A DNA stretch of 64,000 nt from Acridotheres tristis (lineage: Eukaryota; Chordata; Aves; Passeriformes; Sturnidae). The notes below the pieces were generated by a model. The model made no database searches. It worked only from the letters and a program-made list of their open reading frames with translations, and was not told the origin of the DNA. Made by a program: the position numbers and the translations under genes. Shown in pieces: positions 36,223 through 47,719 of this stretch. How positions within the stretch are numbered: position 1 is the first letter of the stretch; the number at the start of each line of letters is the position of its first letter. The stretch is from positions 64,831,785 through 64,895,784 of the forward strand of contig CM072885.1 in NCBI GenBank assembly GCA_037013685.1. Reading direction: 5' to 3'.

Positions 36223-36971
36223 CCAGGTGATGTGTTAGGTAGTGTAGAAACACTCCAAAGTGGCCAGTCTGAGAGGCTAAAGGTGTCTTAGAAAAGTTAC
36301 AGAATAATAAGGCTTTTGTTCAATAAAGGGGGAAAGAAAATGAAAGAGGAAAAAAATTCTCAGCAGAGAGTTTTCTTCTTGTTTTCAACGGAAGAGTGAT
36401 TAATCTGAAATGGAAAATTCTATTATCAAGCTGACCCATAGCTCTCTTTAGGAGGCATAGTATAGTTCTCTGTTACATTATTCACATTTCTGATTTGTCT
36501 GACTGAACTTCTGTTTTTACTGTTGGATTGTATTGATTTTATTTCTTTTAAATTATGCAAACTTTTACCAAAAGATAAACAGGGATTAAAGCAGAGGAGA
36601 CACTAAAATGTTCTGCATCTTTCAGATAATTTTTTAATCTTTCAGAGAATATATTCCTTGTGAAATATTTCTGGGATTTTAATTTTATTAAGAGCCAGGC
36701 ACTTCTGAGAAAAGTGTTGCCACACTGATGACAGTGCCCTTCAATTAAACTGTGTGTTTATACAGTTTATTTCATGTCATGACTCCTGTCCTGGGGCTCA
36801 TGAAGGTTAGCTGGTACATGGGTGTTGTACCTCAAAGGGGAAGCAGGGTGGGACTGGAGATGCAGAACTGGCCAGTGCAGCAGAAGAGGAGCATGGAAGG
36901 ATCAGGAATGTAACCCTGGATCCAGTCTCCTGGGAAGTGACTAAAGGATTATTATTTTCTCTGTGCTGTCT

Positions 36972-36998
36972 GAGAGCTCTCCTGTGCCAGGAGCTCTC
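36972..36998. repeat. Short inverted repeat
   Basis: GAGAGCTC and GAGCTCTC are separated by 11 bases and could form a small hairpin. It lies just after a stretch (about 36,908-36,965) that resembles part of the LTR at 36,010-36,063. No function is proposed. Confidence 0.4.
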
Positions 36999-37715
36999 AT
37001 GTTGGGAGCATCCAGGACACACAGTCAGGAGTTATGCTCTGTAGGGCTCTTTTTCCTCTTGTTATTCTCCTCCTTGTTTTATCTCCCTCCTCCCAAAATG
37101 TGCAGTCTGGGAAGGCCATAGTGCAAAGTAGATTCTCGTGGGAAAGTGCAGTTACTTGTCTTAATCTGATATATGCTGGGGACTGAGCTCTCTGCCTAGG
37201 GCTGGTGTGTTCTCAGCAGGAGAGAAAAGGGGAAGCAAAGCTCTCCCCATGCTCTTTTAGGCATGTCCCTTTAGTCCTTCATAGATACTTCAAGTTTATC
37301 TCTCTCAAGTGATTGTGACCATTCCCTTGTTCACTTGGCTCATGGTCTCTGGTTTTTGCATTATAACCGTTCCTGGAAATCAGATGAACAGGCAGAGTCT
37401 GGAAGAGAGAACTGCAGGGGGAAGTCACTAGCTGCACCCTGCCATTACAGCCCAAGCTGACATCTTGACATTTAAATTTGTGTATAATGATGAAGCCAAA
37501 CAGCATCCTGTAATATGCTGGCAGAGGTATGGGAAGTATAGAGCCCTCTTCAAAATGGCATCTGTAACTAGGGGGAAAATGAAGTAGGCACATGAGGTCT
37601 GGCAAGTTAAATATGGCAACACCATGAGACTATAGAAAACACTGTTTGGAAACAATTTCCAAAAGATAGTAATGCTACCAATATTATTAATCCTTTTTTT
37701 TTTTTTTTTTCCCAG

Positions 37716-37821
37716 TGGCAGAAGGAATATGAAGCCTGCTATAGAGGCAGAAGGTCGGTAGATTGGGAGTTCAGAGATTGCTTTGAAACAACCCAGAATT
37801 AATTTCTACATCTGGCTACAG
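37716..37821 (+). other. Candidate last coding exon of an unidentified gene
   Basis: A strong acceptor (long T run, then CCCAG) precedes an open frame of 28 codons that starts WQKEYEAC, contains VDWEFRDCF and stops at TAA 37800-37802. A donor-like GTAAGA follows at 37,822. Joined to the exon at 33,309 it gives Cys, nine residues, Cys, a spacing also found in CX9C mitochondrial proteins, but the second cysteine pair does not fit. No identity assigned. Confidence 0.22.
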
Positions 37822-37974
37822 GTAAGAGGATCTTGGGGATACTGGGCCCTGCTGTTGGTGAACGGAAAAGGGCTGGTTGGAGTCTGTCTTGGGCATAGTG
37901 GTCTTTAAATGAGAGTTTTCAGTTCTTGAAGGAATATGGAATATAATCACAAAACTTCCACCTTGGACTTCCAG

Positions 37975-38885
37975 ACTTTGGCCCATTCAGGGCACTGGTT
38001 GAGGAAGTCCCTTGGGAAGCAGTCCTGAGAGGCAAGGGGTGCAAGAAGGATGGATGTTGTCAAAGAGCAACATCTGAAAGCCACAGGAACAGGCCAGCCC
38101 AATGTGCCATAAGACAAGCAAGCAAGGAAGAAAACTGGCCTGGATGAACAGGGAGCTTTTGATTGAACTCAAGGGGGAAAAAAAATGCTAGCTTTGGAAG
38201 AAGGGACAAATGGCTCAGGCGGGATTACAAGGGTGTCATTAGGTTATGCAGGGAGAAAGTCAGAAAGGCTGAAGGCCCAGATAGAATTTAGTCTGGCAAG
38301 TACCACAAGAGATCACAATTATTTTTTTTTTCCAAATACATTAATAACAGAGAGCCAAGGAGACTCTCCATCCTTTATTGCACATGAGGGAAAACATGGC
38401 CACCAAGGATCCGAGGATGAGAAAAAGGCTGAGCTACTTGATGCCTTCTTTGCTTCAGTCTTTAAATGAAAGACCAGTTATTATCAGGGTGTCAAACTCC
38501 CTGAGCTAGAAGATAGGGACAGGATAACCCCCCTGTAATCCAGGAGGAAACAGTGACCTGCTGCTCCTCTTAAAATTGCACAACCTGTGGGGCCAGGTGG
38601 GATCCACTCAAAGGGACCGAGGGAGCTGCTCTCCATCATTTGCTGGCAGCCCTGGTGAACTGGAAGACTGAGGGTTAGCCAATGTGATAGCCATCTACAA
38701 GAAGGCTGAAAGGAGGATCTGGGGAGCCACAAGCCCATGAGCCTGACCTCGATGCCAAGGAAGGCTGTGGAACATACTGAGTGTGACCAACCAGGGGGGA
38801 AGGCCCAGCCAGCACACATTCACAAGAGGCAGGTCCTGCTTAACAAACCTGATCCTACAAATTTCTGACTAAGTGTAACAGCATT
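37975..38885 (+). mobile_element. CR1 LINE ORF2 fragment
   Basis: The order of motifs is that of a CR1 ORF2 body: a region before the reverse transcriptase with CTGGATGAACAGGGAGCTTT, then GYAGRKSERLKAQIE, then AELLDAFFASVFK. A decayed reverse-transcriptase start follows (CACAAGCCCATGAGCCTGAC, GTGGAACATACTGAG). Stops and indels interrupt it and it is 5' and 3' truncated. Confidence 0.85.
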
Positions 38886-41565
38886 ACTGATCATTTTCCC
38901 TTCATCTTGGGCTCCTGCTTATTGTATTCAGAGAGGCTGATCACAACATAATGATGTTGCCATGTCTGGCTATCTGATTTCTGTTTGTGGCCATTAATTA
39001 GGTACATCATTGGTATTCTCTATTGCAAATAACAGAGCCTGTAGATATTTTTTCTGGACGGCTTCAGTGAGATGCTTCTGTGGCTGCTTTACAGTGATCT
39101 GGGAATCAGCAACTATCAAAACTGCTGTATCATTTCTTCCCACAATCTGTTTATTTTTCTGTAGAAACTTGCTAATCTCATTTTCTGACTCTTTGTTGTG
39201 GCTTGCTTTCAATGCATCTTATCCCACAGAGTGTCTATCCAGTATTTCATTACACAAGAGGGTGTTTATACCTCTTGCTTTTATTTCAGGAGAAAACTGA
39301 GTTCTAAACCCACTGTAAGTGAATTGGATGTTACAGGGTTCCTTCTGGAAAGGTAAAGTTGTGATAAATACAGAAGATGCAGTTAAAGACGTCCTCTGCC
39401 TTCAGCTGCTGTATTTTATTGGTCTAATATACTCCATTTAAAATATTTGCTCTCCTCTTACCTTAACACGTGCTTGGTCTGCTGTCTTCTCTGGGTTCAG
39501 GAGGAGGAGCTCTAAAGCTGTTGGTAAAATGCTAAAAATTAATTCCCCTAAATACTAGGGGAATTTGCTGGTGATGCATCCCTGTTGGACACCACTCTGA
39601 GTTTCTATGCCTAACAGACTGATTAGTCACCCACTGAATGCTGTTATTGTCAAATCTCACCTCTTCTACTCTCATTATTAATGTGAAAATGGAGCTATTC
39701 AGCTGTTTTCTGGTGGGTCCCCAAAATACTTCTATTAGGCTGCTTGTGATGGGTGATATTTATTGTTCCAGACCCTTAGCAGCTACCTCGGTATTCAGCA
39801 GTACTTTGCTGGATCTTTTCCTCTCTTCTCTGTTTTTTGTTACCAAATTTGTAGCAAATTTACAACCACCCCCTCAGATGTTTTGCAGTTCCTATGTCCA
39901 CACATTCACTTGTAAGGCCATCACTGATCTCAAGGGTATTTTGTTCCTTCCCCTGAAGACAGCAGGGGCTGGTGCAAACACTTTTTCCAAGGCTAACCAG
40001 AGCTGTGTTGCTGTGTTTGTGCTGGATATACATTCAAACATAGCTTTTATAGTTTAATGCCATAAAATAGTGGAAGTCTTGGTAAAAATACACAACAACG
40101 ACAAGCAGTAATAAAAAAAAGAAAGAAGTGAAACTATACCACAGGATGCTTGCATTTAGCTCTTGAAGACTGGATGTTCATGACAAATTCTGGCTGATCT
40201 GCTTTGCTACTCCAGCAGTACTTTCCTTAAACCCAGAAGGATATTTTCAGTGCCTAGAACTGCAGGAATGGCCACGAGAGGGCACAGCTATTGCTTGAAA
40301 ATGTTGGGAATCAACCAAAGCATCTTTCCCAGCTAAAGATGCAAAATCATCTCTAACCATTTCTCTGCATGTTCTGAGGTGCAACAAAGAGTTGCATTGC
40401 AAATCCATTTTAGTTAATAGTATATTATGTATCTATAGATACATGTATATTTGCTAATATTTAGATGATCCCTTTGCACCTTCTTTTCTGTAATTTTCTG
40501 CCAATTTGCAGGTCGATCCAGCTTCATAGGCTAAATCTCCTAATTACCTAGGTATAAGCTGTATCCATTAAATCCTAGAAAGGAAACAATAGCAAAGTCC
40601 TTATTGACATCCACCATTATACTCCGTTTTTGAAACAACACACTTCTGCAATGTGGGCAAGCGTAGTTTCCCTGTAATCATCTGATCACCTCTGGCTAAA
40701 ACACAATTTTTACCTGATATGGTAAGATTTAAGCCTGGAGGTTTTGAGACCTTATACAGAACTCATACTCTGAGAATTACACAGTTCTAATGTAATTATG
40801 TAAAAACAATCCTAAATGCTTTCGGTGCAAAGTGAGAATGTAACATGTAATTCTCTGACATCACTAAACGCATGCCCTTAAAGAATTTTTACATTTCTTC
40901 CATTTGTTATCACTATTTGAGCTGTCATGTAGATCATATGATGTTTAATAAGAGTATCACTCAATAATGAATTTTTTTTCTTATTAGGAATGATTTGCCA
41001 GGTTTCAGGAACTTCTGAATATCAGCTGTTACAATTTGAAAAGTTAAGGATTGCAGGAATGCAGGATGCTTTTTTTGGCTTCATGTAAGTTGGCTTCATG
41101 CACAGTTCATGCTGTACCATCAGGCAATCATTCAATTATCATCTAGTGTGGGTTGTTTCCTTTTTTTGTTGTCTGTGATTTTGCTACCAAGGAAATATCA
41201 GTGAAGCGCTGTTAGTCATGTTGGGCAGGAAATCACTTTGCTCAGGCCAAGGTGCATTAAAACTGAGTGTGAGCATGTGCAGATCCAGCAGCAGCAGACT
41301 GGTGGCAGTCCTTGCATGGTGGGGTTACAAAATCATCTGTGGTGGCAGCCCTGTGTCTGTTTGCTTTGTTTTATCCCTTTTATGCTTGGGCTCCTCGATG
41401 ATATTTAAATATCAGGGTTTACATTGTGCAGTGAGGTGTCTCTGTGGATTTTGCAATTTTTGCTTGGACACATTTTTTTGTTTGCATAACTCAAGCCCTG
41501 TGTTGGTTAACTTAGCATTTAAATTTAATAAGCAAAGCCATGAAAATGATAGGCAGCATTTTGAT
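38886..41565. other. Non-coding AT-rich stretch before the A4GALT array
   Basis: No protein-like exon, LTR or CR1 was recognised over about 2.7 kb. The longest open frames (for example 39,638-40,057 and 41,218-41,679) have no recognised domain and no supporting splice sites. Confidence 0.5.
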
Positions 41566-41880
41566 GGGAAATACCTGGGCAGAAAAGGGTCAGGTGGTCC
41601 CCTGGACCACAGGCTGATCAGGAGCCAGCAGATGTCCCCACAGCCTGTAGAGCATGCCCTGCAAGGTCATGGGGGGTGATCCTTGCCCACCACTCAGCAC
41701 TGATGAGACACACCTGGAGGGCTGGTTCTGGAATCCCAGGATGAGGAAGGCGTGTCCATACTGGAGCAAGTCTGGCAGAGGGCCACTAAGGTGAGAAGGT
41801 GCATGGGCAGAGGCTGGGAGAGCTCTGCTGACTTTTCTTGGTCTGGAGCAGTCTGGGCTGTCTGGTCAGGGTGTACAAAC
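41566..41880 (+). repeat. CR1 fragment spanning the left edge of the duplicated unit
   Basis: CCTGGACCACAGGCTGATCA, then ATCCTTGCCCACCACTCAGC, then TCCATACTGGAGCAAGTCTG follow the order of a CR1 ORF2-to-3'UTR region. The repeated unit starts inside it at 41,679: sequence to the left is not repeated in units 2 and 3 while sequence to the right is. Confidence 0.75.
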
Positions 41881-42741
41881 GCCTGACTGAAGGTGGGTGG
41901 GTGAAAGACACAAGCAAGACACTCTTCAATGCAGAGATGGCAGGAGACACAATGTTCACAAATGGAACTGTGGCAAGTTGGAAAGGAAGGAATGGTGGTG
42001 AAACACTGGCTGAGGTAGCCCAGAGCGGTTGTGGAGTCCCTGTGCTGGGACCAGAGTTGTCATGAGTCCATCCATGGTGCTGCTGTGCGTGGAAGGAGGT
42101 GGGGAGGCAAGAGGAATATGGGATGCTACAGAGCAATATTAGTTTCAGGCAGCTGAGGAGGAACTACAGTAAACCCTAAATTTAGTGGCTGTACTGGTAA
42201 GGGAGGGATTTTATGAAAGTGCCTGCATGCCTCATGCAAGGGAAGCTCAGCCAGCCTTGACCACAGGGGCAAGGGGGAACTGTCACAGAATGAGGGACAC
42301 CTGAATGTGGCAAAGTCCTTCAATGAGATCAATGGCATGTGAAGGAGTATTCCCTAATAACATATGTAAGGTATTTGGTTAAGAGAATGTGTTTCTAAGG
42401 GGGCGTTCTGTACTTAGGTCTTGGTGTGGGAGCAGGCAGCTCCATGGAAAGGTCAGATTAGTTATCGTGGCAGCCCCAGAAGGAGCGAGAGCACTGGGAA
42501 TTCTTAGCAAAGGAGGAGAAAAGGAAAACCAGAAATGCTCCTGGCTCCAACTGAAACTTAAAGTGTACTGAAAATGAGGTCTGAATTTCTTTCTTTGTTT
42601 CATAATTAGGTGGGTTCTTTGCAATACTACGTATATCCTTTCTATCTGCTGCGCACTGGATAAATGACTGATGTCATATCCTCCTTCATCTATTGTGTTT
42701 GTCCATATATTAAGGCTGTTTCTCTTGTCATTTCTTTTCAG

Positions 42742-42853
42742 AAGGAGGAATTGCCAGTACATAGAGTTGTAGGCACTCTCAACAGACTCCAGCCTCTTAA
42801 AACTCTTCACCAGCTGAACAATGAATTCCATGGTGTCTTGAACATAGGGACAG
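42742..42853 (+). other. Candidate 5' non-coding exon of A4GALT copy 1
   Basis: Bounded by a good acceptor (CATTTCTTTTCAG) and a donor (GACAG then GTGAGT), about 1.9 kb before the A4GALT coding exon. The A4GALT coding exon itself has a splice acceptor three bases before its ATG, so upstream untranslated exons must exist. The homologous segment in units 2 and 3 keeps both splice sites although the surrounding sequence has diverged. Confidence 0.4.
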
Positions 42854-43632
42854 GTGAGTAGTGTTTGCAATTTCTTTGCAATGGCCCTTGCATTTTCGGA
42901 GGAAGAGATAGAGCCAGTCTTCCTGTCTTTGTTTTGTAAAAGAATTACACAGGCTAATGCATTGTCTAAAGCGTTGCCTTATCTGCTCCAAAAGCAGAAA
43001 CTTCCTAAATTTATAGGGATGTGATGGCAGTAAAGTTCGGTCTTTACCTCAAAATGCCCTGACAACCTTGAACCTTGCTTGTGGTTAGACTAGCGTGGCA
43101 CTTTCGTGCCCCTCTGCTGCACAGGAACTTCCCCCAAAGCCGCTTTCTCTTCTTGTGCTCACAAAACAAAAAAATTATTTACAGGATTAAGCCAGTTATG
43201 GTATGGAGGGTGGGGAATGAAAAGGGTCTGTAAAAGGCAGGATGGGCTGGCTTTTGCTGCCTGTAGCATTGGCAGCACGCGCTGGCATTTCTGTGCAGAA
43301 GGAGAAAACCTTCTGGGGATACAGAGCTGATCATTTGTCTATCGGCTGCCTTTCCTCTGTCTCCCAGTGCTTGGTGCAGAGTGGTGGCTCCATGCTCTGA
43401 CATTTGGATGCCTCCCAGTGTAGCTGACAAGTCAGTTTTGGCTCCATGTATGACCTAGGCACAGTGATCAAGGAGCAATGACAAATGGGACTGTGCCACC
43501 CCTGTCGCGTTCCTTGCCACTTTGCTTATGCCTGTTGGATTGAAGCTTTTCCTGTTTTCTGAACCTTTCTGTCCTGGGGCATGGGGCTTTGGAGATGGAG
43601 CTCATGGAGGTGAGAGAAATTACTCAATGCTT

Positions 43633-43885
43633 TAGCATGGAAGAGACCTTTGAGATGCTTGAGTCCAATCCCAAAGCACACTCTGTCAAGTCCACCATTC
43701 AACCAAGTCCCTAAGTGCCACATCCACACATCTCTTAATTACATCCAGGGACAGTGGCTCCACTACATTCTTGGGCTGCCTGTGCCAGTGCCTGATAACT
43801 CTTCCAGGGAGTAAAATTCTGAGTAACATCCACTCTGACCTCCCTTGGCACAACTTGAGACCATTTCCCCTGGTCCTAAAAGCCA
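43633..43885 (-). repeat. CR1 3' end fragment in unit 1
   Basis: Antisense CR1 order: GCATGGAAGAGACCTTTGAG, TTGAGTCCAATCCC, CTAAGTGCCACATCCACAC, GCCAGTGCCTGATAAC, CTGGTCCTAAAAG. Present at the same place in all three units, so it predates the duplication. Confidence 0.85.
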
Positions 43886-44750
43886 CACCCTTCCTCACTG
43901 CTTCTTCCTGTGCTGTTCCCCATTGACCTTTGGGGCCCAGTGGTGGAGGAGGAGGTGCTGCTTCTGCTGCCCTTCACTTTAAGGAGAGGCAAGGGCAGCA
44001 ATGCTGATGTTAACACTGAGGATGGAGCTAGACTGACTTATCTGTTTGTGGCTGCCTCGTTAAGAATCTCTTCCTCTCCATCCCTCCCTTTTGCCAGAAG
44101 AGGAGAGCAAGTTAGGGCAGGAGAGTGGAGGGATTGCCTGTCCACCAACAGGATCTACTGAGAGAGCTGAGCAGGTCAGAGCCAGTGAGGGCTGTGCAGG
44201 GCAGGGAAGCAGCCTTGGAACGCCCTTTACAAAGGCAGTTCTTGACCTAATTGTCTGCATCAGCCTCCAGGGCTGCCCTGTATCCATTCCTTTCCCATCC
44301 TCATCCATCCTGCCAGGATATGTAACATGAACAATGGGCCAGGCTCTCTGCAGGGGAAGGTGGTTGGTTTGGAAAGGCAGCAACTGCCACATCAACAGCC
44401 TGGAAGACTGAGGCTTGTGTTTGGTTTGAGGAAGGACATGTTGTGTATCAGGAGTAAACAACAGCTCTCATGACAACCAGCTGGCAGCAGCTCCACATAG
44501 TGTCTGTTCAGAGGCTCCAGGAATGGTCCTAAGGAACATTGCTATTTCCTCCTGCCAGGACCTTTGCAGACGTGTCTCATGTCTCCTGTTCACAGTGACT
44601 TGAAATTCTAGAGGGTGACAGATGAGGTTTATAATGGTGTTCCAGAGTTTGTTGTGCACTGCTATGAAGGTGGGACACACCTGTGAATGAAAGCTCATAC
44701 TCTGCTGCCTCATCTGTCAGGTTTTTCTCTTCTTTCCTTTCCTTCAGATC

Positions 44751-45884
44751 ATGATGGCTGTCTCGGGAGAGCAGGCTCTGGCTGGAGAGAGAATGCTCCG
44801 GATGCCCAGCTGCCTCCTAAAGCTCACCAGAGTGGTGCTGAGCCACAAACCCTGGGCCCTGTTTTTCCTCATCTTTGTGTTCATATCCTTCACCTACCAC
44901 AAGTTCTACTGGGGTATCTGGGAGGACTCAGAGAACAGACTCCCCACCTATGACTTGTCTGCTGAGATCGTCTGTGCTCACTATGTGACTTCTCCCATCA
45001 ACATTTCTGGTGAGCCCCCTCCTTCTGCAGGAAATGTGTTTTTTGTGGAGACCTCAGAGCAAACTTCCCCAAGTTACCTGTTCTCATGTTCTGTGGAGTC
45101 AGCAGCCAGGACACATCCTGAATCAAGAGTTGTGGTGCTGATGAAAGGCTTGGCCAAAGAGAACGCTTCCCTACCCAAGCACTGGGCTTTCTCCTTGCTG
45201 AGATGCTTCCCCAACGTGGAAATCCAACCCCTGGACTTGACAGAGCTCTTTTCTGGAACACCTCTGGCACAGTGGTACGTGCAGCATCAGCGGCACCAGG
45301 AGCCTCATTTTTTAGCAGTCCTGTCTGACGCCTGTAGGATTGTCCTCATGTGGAAATTTGGTGGCATCTACCTGGATACAGACTTCATTGTGCTTAAGAA
45401 CTTACAGAACCTCACCAATGCCCTTGGGATTCAGGATCATGATGTACTGAATGGGGCCTTTCTGTCCTTTAAGTCCAAGCACAAGTTCATGGCGCTTTGC
45501 ATGCAGGACTTTGTGGAGGACTACAATGGCTGGGTCTGGGGACACCAGGGCCCAGAGCTCCTAACTCGTGTCTTCAAGAAGTGGTGCTCCATCAAGACTA
45601 TCAAGACCATGAGCTGCCAAGGTGTGAGTGCTCTTGCCCCAGAAGTTGTTTATCCTATTCCCTGGCAGGACTGGAAGAAGTTGTTTGAGGCAGTCAGTGC
45701 CTCAGAGCTTCACCAGCTCCTGAAGAACACCTATGCAGTGCACATATGGAACAAGCTGAGCCATGGGACCAAGTTAGAGATCCACTCCCAGGCTCTGCTG
45801 GCTCAGCTCTATTCCCAGTTCTGCCCTGCCACCTATGCAAAGATGAAAGAGGACTCTGAAGAGTTGTCAAAGCGTGCAGTGTGA
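44751..45884 (+). CDS. A4GALT: Alpha-1,4-galactosyltransferase, copy 1 (ancestral-like)
   Basis: Type II Golgi glycosyltransferase of family GT32 that transfers galactose alpha-1,4 to terminal beta-galactose, making Gb3 (Pk) from lactosylceramide and P1-type Gal-alpha-1,4-Gal. 377 residues, near the length of human A4GALT. Seen in order: cytoplasmic N-terminus, signal anchor about 36-54 (LFFLIFVFISFTY), a stem, then NVFFVETS and ESAARTHPESRVVVLMKGL. The donor/metal site GGIYLDTDFIVLKNL has DXD at 209-211. Then LNGAFLSF, NGWVWGHQGP (259-268), LLTRVFKKWCS, YPIPWQDWKK and TYAVHIWNK. Gln228 matches human Gln211, which controls acceptor choice. Sequons at N84, N138 and N220. The whole CDS is one exon with an acceptor (CCTTCAG) three bases before the first ATG; a second in-frame ATG follows at once. 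A4GNT is excluded by the closer match to A4GALT throughout. It keeps human-like residues that copies 2 and 3 have lost. Confidence 0.96.
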   Translation: MMAVSGEQALAGERMLRMPSCLLKLTRVVLSHKPWALFFLIFVFISFTYHKFYWGIWEDSENRLPTYDLSAEIVCAHYVTSPINISGEPPPSAGNVFFVETSEQTSPSYLFSCSVESAARTHPESRVVVLMKGLAKENASLPKHWAFSLLRCFPNVEIQPLDLTELFSGTPLAQWYVQHQRHQEPHFLAVLSDACRIVLMWKFGGIYLDTDFIVLKNLQNLTNALGIQDHDVLNGAFLSFKSKHKFMALCMQDFVEDYNGWVWGHQGPELLTRVFKKWCSIKTIKTMSCQGVSALAPEVVYPIPWQDWKKLFEAVSASELHQLLKNTYAVHIWNKLSHGTKLEIHSQALLAQLYSQFCPATYAKMKEDSEELSKRAV

Positions 45885-46365
45885 CCTGTAGGGTCTTGGC
45901 AGTGGGGATGTTCCCCAGACTGAAGGAAATAGAGTGCCTTTCACCTTCCCCAGAGCTGGGTTCTAGACTCCAGAGGAGGTGTTCTGTGAGACAGCTCTGT
46001 TGTTTTTTGACTAATATCCCTGGTATCTGCCTCAGATCCTTTGTTTCAAATTTACAGCAGAACCTGAGTTCAGCCTCTTTTGCTGTTCTTCAGGAGACCT
46101 GTTGCTGCAGGGAAGGTTGAAGTTGTTCATCAGCACCTCTCAGCTGGTTCTCTCTTGGTGTTCTCCAATGGCTCCTCCTGTGGATCCCAGGCTCAGCAGC
46201 CCCTTGTGATGTTTCAACAGCTGTAGGGACCCGTGGCTTGCTGTCTGTGGCATTTCCGAGCTTTTAAATCGCTGCCAGGCAGTGCCCAAGGTCATTTTTC
46301 TGCACCTCAGAACAGAATTCCCTGGCTTGCCCAGATGCTTTATGCCTGGGGAATAACATGGGGGT

Positions 46366-47061
46366 TGTTGGGGGTTGAATTGTTCCCTTTTCTTTCTGTG
46401 GAATTTTTCCCATTGTTATGTTAAATATTTGTGGCTACACCTTAGTAGCAATAGTTTTCTCTCGCTGGGGGGTGGGGCATAGTGGGACACGGGAAAAGGA
46501 AAGGTGGGACAGGGGCTTGGGCTTTTGCTCTCTCACTTCACTCGGGGAGTGAAAGGAGGATGGCCCGTGCTCCGATCTTCCCTGCCATCCCAGCGCCGAG
46601 ATCCACGCTCCCAGCCATCGAAAACCGCTCTGCTCCTCTCCCACTTCATCCCACTACCTCCGGACACTCTGCCGAGCACCACGACCCACACCGTGAGGGG
46701 GAGTCGCTCCTCCATCCCTCTCACCCCTGGGCGGCCGCCATCACTCCAGCCCCTCTTCAACTGCGCGGGCCCTGCCCTGCCCACAGCACCGGGAACTGAG
46801 CGCAGGGAGACGGCCTGCGGCCAAAAGGGACTGGAACTGAGCTATACTGTTTTATTGTCAGTTTTTATAGCTGTTGTTGTTTCTGCTGTTTGCCTTGTTA
46901 GGTATATCAGTAAAGAACTGTAATTCCTATCCCCATATCTTCGGCCTGAAAACTTCTGTTTTGAAACTATAATAAATAGAAGGGAGGGGGTTGCACTCTG
47001 CATCTCAGGAAAGGGGTTCTCGCCTTTCTTTAGCAAAATACCTGTCTTTCAAACTGAAACA
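46366..47061 (+). mobile_element. Solo ERV-type LTR in the 3' flank of A4GALT copy 1
   Basis: About 696 bp present only in unit 1. It runs from TGTTGGGGGTTGAATTG to CAAACTGAAACA (TG...CA) and interrupts sequence that is continuous in units 2 and 3 (ATACATGAAGAGTACC, then TGAAAATTGC). It is GC-rich in the middle and ends with a T-rich part, an ATAATAAATAG and a CTTTCTTTAGC segment, like an R-U5 region. No internal retroviral genes. The direct repeats at its borders (GGGGT and GGGAT) are imperfect. Confidence 0.65.
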
Positions 47062-47719
47062 GGGATCTATGAAAATTGCTGTAAGAAGTAGAAAACATTT
47101 TACATCCCTGCATGGCTCAGTGATAAGTTCTTCTGAACTTCTAAAGGGAGAAATGTTCAAATGGTGCTTTCCACTGTTTCAGATTCCACAGCAGAGGGGT
47201 GACTTTTCTGGGACTCCTCAGGGAAACAAATAGACAAAAGCAATTATTTTAGAAAGGGAAATTATAAACATCCTTGCTCTGCTGAATTAATTCTTATAGG
47301 ACAACAACATCTATCCAGGCATTGTCACACTCTGAAGAGTCTTAGCATTGCCTGTTTCTGCAGTGCTGTGAGGTGGATTATGTCCCTTTCATTGGAATAT
47401 TGAGTGCATTGTGAAAGGCCAGAGCATGACATGTCCCCATCAACAGGACCAGGTCCAGGACTCAGAGCCGTGTTCCCAGGGACAAAAATAAAAACTCAGA
47501 AGCAGATGAAAGTTGGAAAGACGTCCAGGATCGAGTCCAGTCTTCAACTAAGTATCATCATAGGCACTGGCCTTTATCCCAAAATGCCATGGGTACTCAG
47601 TTTTTGGAGCACTTCCAGGAATGGTGACTCCATCACTTCTCTGGGGATGCCGTGGTACACAGTGCTTAAACACTTTGAATTTATACTTAATTTCCAAGCT
47701 GAAACTACTGTGGTGCAGG

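Noticed and set aside
38185..38469. 94-codon + strand open frame as a host gene
   Set aside because: Its end (AELLDAFFASVFK) and surrounding order are those of CR1 ORF2, so it is a LINE remnant.
42379..42870. 163-codon - strand open frame over the candidate 5' exon of A4GALT copy 1
   Set aside because: The + strand has good splice sites over the same segment, the frame is not kept in units 2 and 3, and no protein family was recognised.
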